In this document: positions 57,347-64,000 of the stretch, piece after piece
Numbering within the stretch: position 1 is the stretch's first letter
How the letters are laid out: every line of letters starts with the position of its first letter
Assembly (NCBI GenBank): GCA_002110485.1
Contig: MOWL01000005.1
Location: 1-64,000, forward strand
Direction of reading: 5' to 3'
DNA: 64,000 nucleotides
From: Emergomyces orientalis
Taxonomy: Eukaryota > Ascomycota > Eurotiomycetes > Onygenales > Ajellomycetaceae
Notes under the pieces: model-generated
What the model was told of the DNA's origin: nothing
Database searches by the model: none
Seen by the model: only the letters and a program-made list of their open reading frames with translations
Program-made: the position numbers and the translations under genes

Positions 57347-60300
57347 ATGGCGAACACCTCGTCCTTTCGAAATCCCTCCAGCGTGCGGCCATCACGCTAT
57401 CGCACTCCCTCCCCACCGCGACATGCCGTCGAGTCAATCTCGCCTCGCGCTCCCGCCGACTCCTCTTCCTCCTCCTCCATCCGCAACTTCCACTCCAACG
57501 ATGGCCTCCAGCAACCCCGATATGATCCTTTTGGAGAGAAAGAGTCATTAGTGAAGCGTGGGTGGAATAATATCTTTCAGGATGGGCGAGAAAATCATGA
57601 TCATCAATATCGCCATCATCGCCCTTCTGGCGGTTCATCCAACAACCATGCAAATACAAATCCCACGGGCAAAATCGGCCACCAAAGGTCCGGTTCAAAC
57701 ATCGATACTCTTGCGACCATTGCACTCGCGACAAGCCCTACCTTTGCACCTCTTACGTATGATGAACCTGTTGTTGCTATACCCCCCACAACATATCAAG
57801 CACCCGCTCCAGATAAGCCTGAACGGCCATCAAAACGTGCTCGATCGGAAAAAGCACCATCTCCTACCTGGCTAATGGGAGCTTCCAGGCTTGCCACTAG
57901 CCATGTTTCCACCTTTGATAGCATGAAGACTGATGCAGAGTTGCTTCTCAACTTTGCGAGACCGAGCAATTTCCCTCCCCTCCAAGGTGACTCGAAACCC
58001 CAGCAGCTGGCTGCAAACGAGCCGACCAACGGCCAGAATCCCGCCGTTAAATGGGCCACAGATCCTGCTGATTTGTGGACGAAGCAATGGGATATTACTG
58101 TCGAGAGCAAACCATCTTCTGCTTTCTTCAGGAGCAACAATAATGGTACTCCATCCCGCATTCGATCGAGGTCGGACGGTTCTGCATTCACGGGAAGGCC
58201 ACTAATGAATAACTTCGGTTCCGGCCCTTCTCTTCCTCCATTGATGGGTCCTGCTCTCGAAGATGATTTGGTCGATCCACATCATATCGCAGAGGAGAGC
58301 CGTGATACCGTACAAGCTAACTGCCCAGAAGGCCTACAAACATCATCAGCTCAATTCCAAGATCGGAAAAGCGTACCTACTTCCGATTTTAAAGAGGAAG
58401 ACTCTGATAGCGAGAGTTCCGGTCAAGCAACCTGCGCCGCCTGTAACTTGGATCGAGTCACGTCTGACAGTGAGGACGAAGAATCTGTGACTTGGATAAA
58501 TTGCGATGGATGTATGAGGTGGTTCCATATCGTGTGCGCGGGATTTAAAAGCGACCGCGACACCAGAACAGTCGACAAGTTTATCTGCCGTGGATGTCGA
58601 CCTACGCATGGACCGACTACCTTCGTTCGCAAGTCGTCCCGTGCACGAACAGCCATCGACTATGCTGGCCTGAATCAGGGGTTTGTAATGTCATCCACTG
58701 AAACGCCTGAGCATCATTATATCCAACCAATCAAGGAAGGGAAGATCACATTTTTGCCGGACCATTTTGCTCGGATACGTCCGGAGTTCGTTACTGCAGA
58801 ATATTTCGAGCGGGGTATAGGGATGACTGAACCGATCATCATTCCCGCGTCGTTCAATACACGCACCTCTGTTCCTGGTTCAGCCGATTATTGCCCACCT
58901 GAAGCCTCCACGCAGGAAGAATTTGATGAACTCGCAGACAACATGCCCGATGATGATGGTGATTACAATGAAGTTATCGACTGTGGTCAGGACTTGCTGG
59001 ACATGGTCATTCCCCAAGAAATAACGGTGCGACATGTTGCTGAGCTATATGGGCCTGAAGAAAGAGTCGAAGTGATCGACGTCAAATCGCAGCAGGGGGA
59101 GGACAAAAGATGGAACATGCAACGGTGGGCTGATTATTACTACGACGATTCCGCATCAAAAGCAGTTCGCAACGTAATCAGTCTCGAGGTGTCAAACAGC
59201 CCCCTGGGAAGACTCATTCGACGACCTAAGATCGTCCGCGACCTTGATCTCCAAGACCACGTGTGGCCAGCTGAGTTGCAGGCTATAGGTGAATTCCCAA
59301 AAGTCCAATTCTACGTTTTAATGTCCGTTGCGGACTGCTACACCGATTTCCACATTGATTTTGGTGGCTCTTCTGTTTACTACCATATCCTGAAAGGAAG
59401 CAAGACTTTCTTTTTCATCCCACCCAAGGATAAACATCTGAAAAAATACGAGGAATGGTGCAATTCTGCCGCACAGGACACTACTTTTCTCGGAAACCAA
59501 ACCAAGGAGTGTTATCGAGTTGACCTTTCAGCCGGTGACACCATGCTCATTCCTTCTGGCTGGATCCATGCCGTTTGGACACCCGAAGATAGTCTTGTCG
59601 TTGGTGGTAACTTTCTCACGAGGATGAACTATGGGATGCAAATTAAGGTTGCCAAAATTGAGAAAGATACCAAGGTGCCCAAGAAATTCCGCTATCCGTA
59701 TTTCCAGAAAATCCTGTGGTATGCTGCCATCAAGTACTTGGAGGACGACCCAGTCCCGCAAACTGTTCTAGGCTCATTCTCTCGTGACGAGAACTACCGC
59801 TTCTATCGCGAGTATCCGATTTACTACGAGTTCGGAGAGAATGCCAACAGTGCTGAACCCGGAACGGAGTATTACAATGCACGCTTCTACTCCCAAGCCG
59901 AATTGGATGGGCTGCCCGAACTAGCAAAATATCTACTGAGGACTGCCTTGATTGCCGGTGGGTACCAATTTGATGGTGTTACGACGGAAACTAGGAACGC
60001 TGTTAAGAAATCCATACCGAAAGGACAAACGGATCCAGTTGACACCATTATGAAGTTTGGAGTGTGGGTAGCGTGGAAGCGGGGGAATGAGCATGCCGCG
60101 AAATGGACACGCCCTGGTGCCATATCTCTTGATTCTAAGGTTGATATGTCGGATAGGAAGCCAGCTGGTAGACCCAGCCGACGCTCCCAGCGGAATGTCG
60201 TTTCTGAGAGCCCGCAGCTCAATCACAACTTGGAATTGCAAACCGGCCATCGTCCGTCCGATCAGTCATCTGAAATCAATACAAATGGTGTTTCCAGTAC

Positions 60301-61937
60301 CAGCTCTACTGCTACCTCTGCCCCGCCGACAAGCGGAACACCAGCGCCACCGAAACGAAAGGTCTCTCTTGCGGATGTAAAGGATGAAATTATCCATGCA
60401 AACAGACCGCGTTCGATGCCAAAGGCGACAGGCCTGGGTCCAAAACGCGTTGCTTGTGATGCCTGTCGGAAACGGCGGATCCGCTGTCGGCATAAAGACG
60501 AGCAAACCCTAGATTCTTTAACTCCCATGGCGTCTAAGCAGCAGCCCCTCAGTGGCAGAGACATAGCCGCTGCTGGGGCCTTGAGCCTTGCCTCCGCTGC
60601 ACACGTTGATGGGATCAAAGAACTGCATGCTCGGAAACGAGATGTAACTCTCCCTAGCGCCATGGACGATTCTTCCGCGCTCTTAATGACTCCCCAACCC
60701 AACTCCGGCAAGGCAAAAGGGTTTAGTTCGAATTCTAATTCTGCGAAGAAAGGCCGAAGCAAGGCTTGTGATGAGTGTCGGAAGAGCAAGGTTTGTTTTC
60801 GCCCCTCTACCTGTTTCTTCCTATGGTTTTATCATGCTTTTAACAGTTGGTTTCGTACAGCGTCGTTGTATTCATGATGAAAACGGTCGGATAGACCCCG
60901 TCAAAGCGCAAGAACGATCTAAGCCTCGAGCGGTAGCCTCCACTAAGCGTCCTCGATCTAGCGATGAAAATCTATCTCCCACGTTGACCAAACGTCAAAA
61001 ACCCGAAGCTGAGTATACTGGAGAGGAACTTCCTCAGGCCAAGTTAGACTTTGAGACTGTTCATTTGCAGGGTCGTAGGAATGGGCCAAATGAGAAGATA
61101 GTTTCCGGTCAAAAGGTCGGAATTACATCACAAAATGAACTTGCCCCGAGTCAAACGTCATATGCCTCACCGCCCACATTGAAAGCGGATCTCGTGCCAC
61201 CATCAGAAGTTACCTCCTCCTTACCGGCAACCACGGCCCCGGCAAGCAGCCTTGTCTCCCCTCCTACCTCGCTCGCAGACGATATGGAAGTCGATCCCAA
61301 CCAGGCAGATGGCGAAGCAAAGGCTCCCGTACAAAAAGGGCAACAGCAGCAGGAACAGAATGGCGAACGCTCCGTCGTCGACTACGTTCCCACCACCGCA
61401 TCGCGCAACTCCTCCCGTAAACCGCGCCTAGTTCCCGAAGCCACAGTTCCTGCGGCGGACGCGAGTAGTCGCAAGACGACGATGACGGCAACACGTCCCC
61501 AACCCGCGATCGTAAGCGCACCTTCAGACCTGTCAGTAACAATCCCATCTTCATCTGCCTCTACCTCCATTATAAAAAAACCATCATCATCTTCTCTTTC
61601 CTCTTCCTCCTCCCGCCCATCCTCTTCGCATCACCGCACAAACGTGCTCCCGCTCCCGTCTTCTTCCTCAACCTCTTCTTTCAAACACGAAAGGGAACCC
61701 AAACAGCACACTCCCGTTGTTGACAAGAAGCGTGTTGAAGGAAGCCATCCCCCTCCTCATCCCAGCAGCCATAGCAACAGACACACGTCACCGACTTCTC
61801 CATATCACCGCAACAAACTGATGGGTCGTGACCGCGGCAGCATTTCAGACGCGGACGCTGATCCGGAAACCTTGCGGTTGATCAGGGAGATGCAGGAACA
61901 GGACTTTGGATTGAGGAAGAGGCATTCGAGGACGTGA
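57347..61937 (+). CDS. jhd1: JmjC histone demethylase, JHD1 type (PHD + JmjC)
   Basis: Exons 57,347-60,790 and 60,861-61,937; the 70-bp phase-0 intron runs GTTTGT...TACAG. The product is 1,506 residues, close to jhd1 of aspergilli. PHD finger at about 363-417 (CAAC...CDGC-x4-H-x2-C...CRGC). JmjC core at about 655-760 with the iron ligands His669-x-Asp671 (DFHIDF) and His741 (GWIHAVW), and Lys686 (KGSKTFFFI) as the 2-oxoglutarate contact. Family members remove methyl groups from H3K36 in the nucleus using Fe(II) and 2-oxoglutarate. Two half Zn2Cys6 motifs (C-x2-C-x6-C) follow at 1037-1047 and 1141-1151; the intron falls inside the second. The tail is disordered, Ser-rich (1,385-1,420). All catalytic residues are present. 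Confidence 0.92.
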
Positions 61938-64000
61938 TGGGATGGATGAATTACATCCTTTTTTGTTCTCTTTATGCTCGGCTCAAAGAAGCTCCAACAG
62001 CGCTCCCTGAATCGGGAGAGTTTTCTTTCATACAACGCGTTCCGCTACCCATCCGACTTTTAAGTTTCATCTTCCCAGCCTCAGACACGGCCATATGTCT
62101 GGTAGGTTACGAATTAAGACCCCGATATCGAATCTTCGATTTACACCCTGATTGGAGCGGGACCTAACGAACATGACGGGGACCATTCTCTCCGGGTGTT
62201 CGTATTCCTCGTACCACTTTGCATGGATGAAAAAGCAGCTCTGCAATTTGACCAAAAGCACTTCACCTAGGTGGGGTTGAAAACAGGCCGGCCGCTGTAC
62301 CTTTCCCACCCTCCGTTCCATGCTTTTCATGAATGGTGCTACTTTCCACTCCTATTTTCACTATTATCCCATACATACCAGCTCACATCGCGCATTTTTC
62401 TTTTTCTGTTTTCTTTTCCTGTCTTACCTCTCTCGTCTATACCATTTTTTCCTCGGTTTTGTCTTTCTTCAGAGGCTTTTTCCACCTACCAGTATGTTAC
62501 CCGGGTTTAATGAAGCGAGTGTATGGCGTTTCTTTCTTCTTATTTTTTTTCTTTACATTTTTTCCCGCGGTTTCGTTTTCTTCTTCTTTCTCCTTTACTT
62601 CTAATGCCGTCTGTATCTCTTTCTTTCTTCGAATCTTGCCTGCGCCATATTTTCTTTTTCGTTTTTCTCCTTGACCCTTCGCGGTTTTGTTCTTATCCCT
62701 TTACCTCTCTTTTCTGTAGGTATTTCTGTTGGTTTTATCCTATCTTATCTGGGCTCCGGGGCGCGTGTACAGACGGGGAGTTTACCGAGTTCAAGTTCCA
62801 ACATCAAGTGGGCTTTTTTTCTTCTTCTGCTTTTTGTATGGGTGGAATATGATAATTCTTTAATTGGGCGGAAACTGGGAGTTCTTTTTTACTCTTTCTA
62901 TTTGAAATATTTCCCTCTTTTTCTTATAACTGTTACTCCTTTTCTTGTTTCTTTATTATCTGAGCAGTCAGCTTTTATCTCATTCTAGGTATCTAGGTAT
63001 AGTAACACCACCTAGTTAAATAGGTTGACCGCCTTTTTTTTTTTTTTTTTTTTTTCCATTTTTGTTCTTTGAAATCTCTTAATTTTTGTGTTACCTGACT
63101 ATGATAAACCCTGCGCTCCTCTAACCCCTTTTTCCCTACCCTACTCTCCCTACCAGGAAGATGATGAACTGGGGTAGGCATGGGTGAGAGGGGACGAAAC
63201 ACGCATCTTAATTGGGCTATGATGTCCCTTCATTTTTCGACCACCGTCTTTTGATTTTCCCTTTTTGTCTTCCACCTCTTGTTTCGTTTTTCTATCTAGG
63301 TTTCTTGATGACCTGATGTGACGCACACCTACATTGTATGTACACCTTCATTTTCATTTCATTTTCATTTTCATTTTCATTTTGTTTTTCAAATTCCATG
63401 TACAGAGACATACATACATCCATAACTTACATATATACAAACATACAGACAGACGGGCAGGCATATACCTCAAATATCCTTCTCTCTATGATTTCCTTCA
63501 GACATCCTTTCGCTTCGTCTTTATTTCATGTGCTTTGTCAAGGAAACATAAGCAGAAAAAACGAGAAGGGGTAATCAAATATTTAACGACGGTTGATGTA
63601 GATAAGTTTTAAAAAGATAAAAGAAAGGAGTAAAATCCCGAAATAAATTAACATAAAAAAACGAAAAACACCAGCCATCCATCTGATCCGATCCGATCCC
63701 ATCTCTATCCACCAATCGATATCTTCTATGTGTATGTATGTACAACGTTGGAAATGCGTTGTCTGCTTTTCTAATCATCCCGGCAGAAACGGCTGGGTAG
63801 GAAATTATAAGGGTATAATAAGAAATAAGTAAAATATTCCCCAACACAGCCTACTCCCCCTCCTCCTCCTTTAGGTAAAAATGCAAGGAAAGAAACGTGG
63901 CCCCGTCAGATCAACCTCATAATATAAAATCGTAAACCCATTCAAAAATTCCGCGTTCCAAAAACTCCGAACCAGCTCCCCACCCTGTCTATCGTCTAAC
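61938..64000. other. jhd1 downstream region, no gene seen
   Basis: Strongly pyrimidine-rich (62,380-62,700), which makes Phe/Ser-rich chance frames. T-run at 63,034-63,055. CATTTT repeats at about 63,350-63,382. GATCC repeats near 63,686-63,700. Probably the 3' UTR of jhd1 and intergenic DNA. Confidence 0.5.

Noticed and set aside
60791..60877. jhd1 ending at 60,877 with a hydrophobic tail
   Set aside because: The tail is translation of a 70-bp intron. Splicing to 60,861 restores the second cysteine motif and a long downstream frame.
62320..62988. Phe/Ser-rich frames downstream of jhd1 that resemble membrane proteins
   Set aside because: They arise from a polypyrimidine tract; all three frames are open and overlap, with no start context or domain.

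Overview
The window looks like nuclear DNA of a filamentous ascomycete. Coding genes have short introns (53-100 bp) with GTRNGT-type donors. A jhd1-type demethylase, an NAD-specific glutamate dehydrogenase of about 1,100 residues and an NmrA-like protein all have the form seen in Eurotiomycetes. The sequence alternates between GC-balanced gene DNA and an AT-rich, CpG-poor transposon island. An Onygenales (Ajellomycetaceae-like) source is my best guess. That is inference, not proof.

Layout. (1) 1-15,467 is accessory DNA. It holds retroelement scraps, an unclassified dispersed repeat, a 26-unit 17-bp minisatellite and an open 5'-truncated LINE. It also holds two intact-looking genes on the minus strand: a small coiled-coil RING protein (10,414-11,000) and a five-exon DUF3435 tyrosine recombinase of 749 residues with two C-terminal C2H2 fingers (12,398-14,951). 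This recombinase is the 'captain' type that mobilises Starship giant transposons. It points leftward, and about 0.5 kb behind its start codon the GC-balanced DNA meets a LINE that is cut off abruptly at 15,468. (2) 15,468-38,640 is a nested stack of decayed retrotransposons: a truncated LINE (E); gypsy copy A carrying a LINE insertion with a 13-bp target duplication and a solo LTR; LINE C; gypsy copy B with two 246-bp LTRs, a chromodomain and a Tf1-type self-priming site; a LINE fragment (D); and a full-length minus-strand LINE (A) split by plus-strand LINE B, which has a poly(A) tail and an 11-bp target duplication. (3) 38,641-64,000 is host DNA: GDH2 on the minus strand, a 7.6-kb gene-poor stretch, an NmrA-like gene, a small low-complexity ORF, and jhd1 on the plus strand.

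The transposon island carries a repeat-induced C-to-T signature, but the sequence context is not the classic CpA-only one. CpG is absent over long stretches. At Trp codons in LINE B the stops I read are all TGA and none is TAG, which implies deamination of the C in CpC. The host genes do not form an obvious pathway. GDH2 (glutamate catabolism), an NmrA-type NAD(P)-sensing protein and a histone demethylase are ordinary neighbours. The best candidate for an undescribed mobile system is the captain-like gene with its abrupt left-facing element edge.
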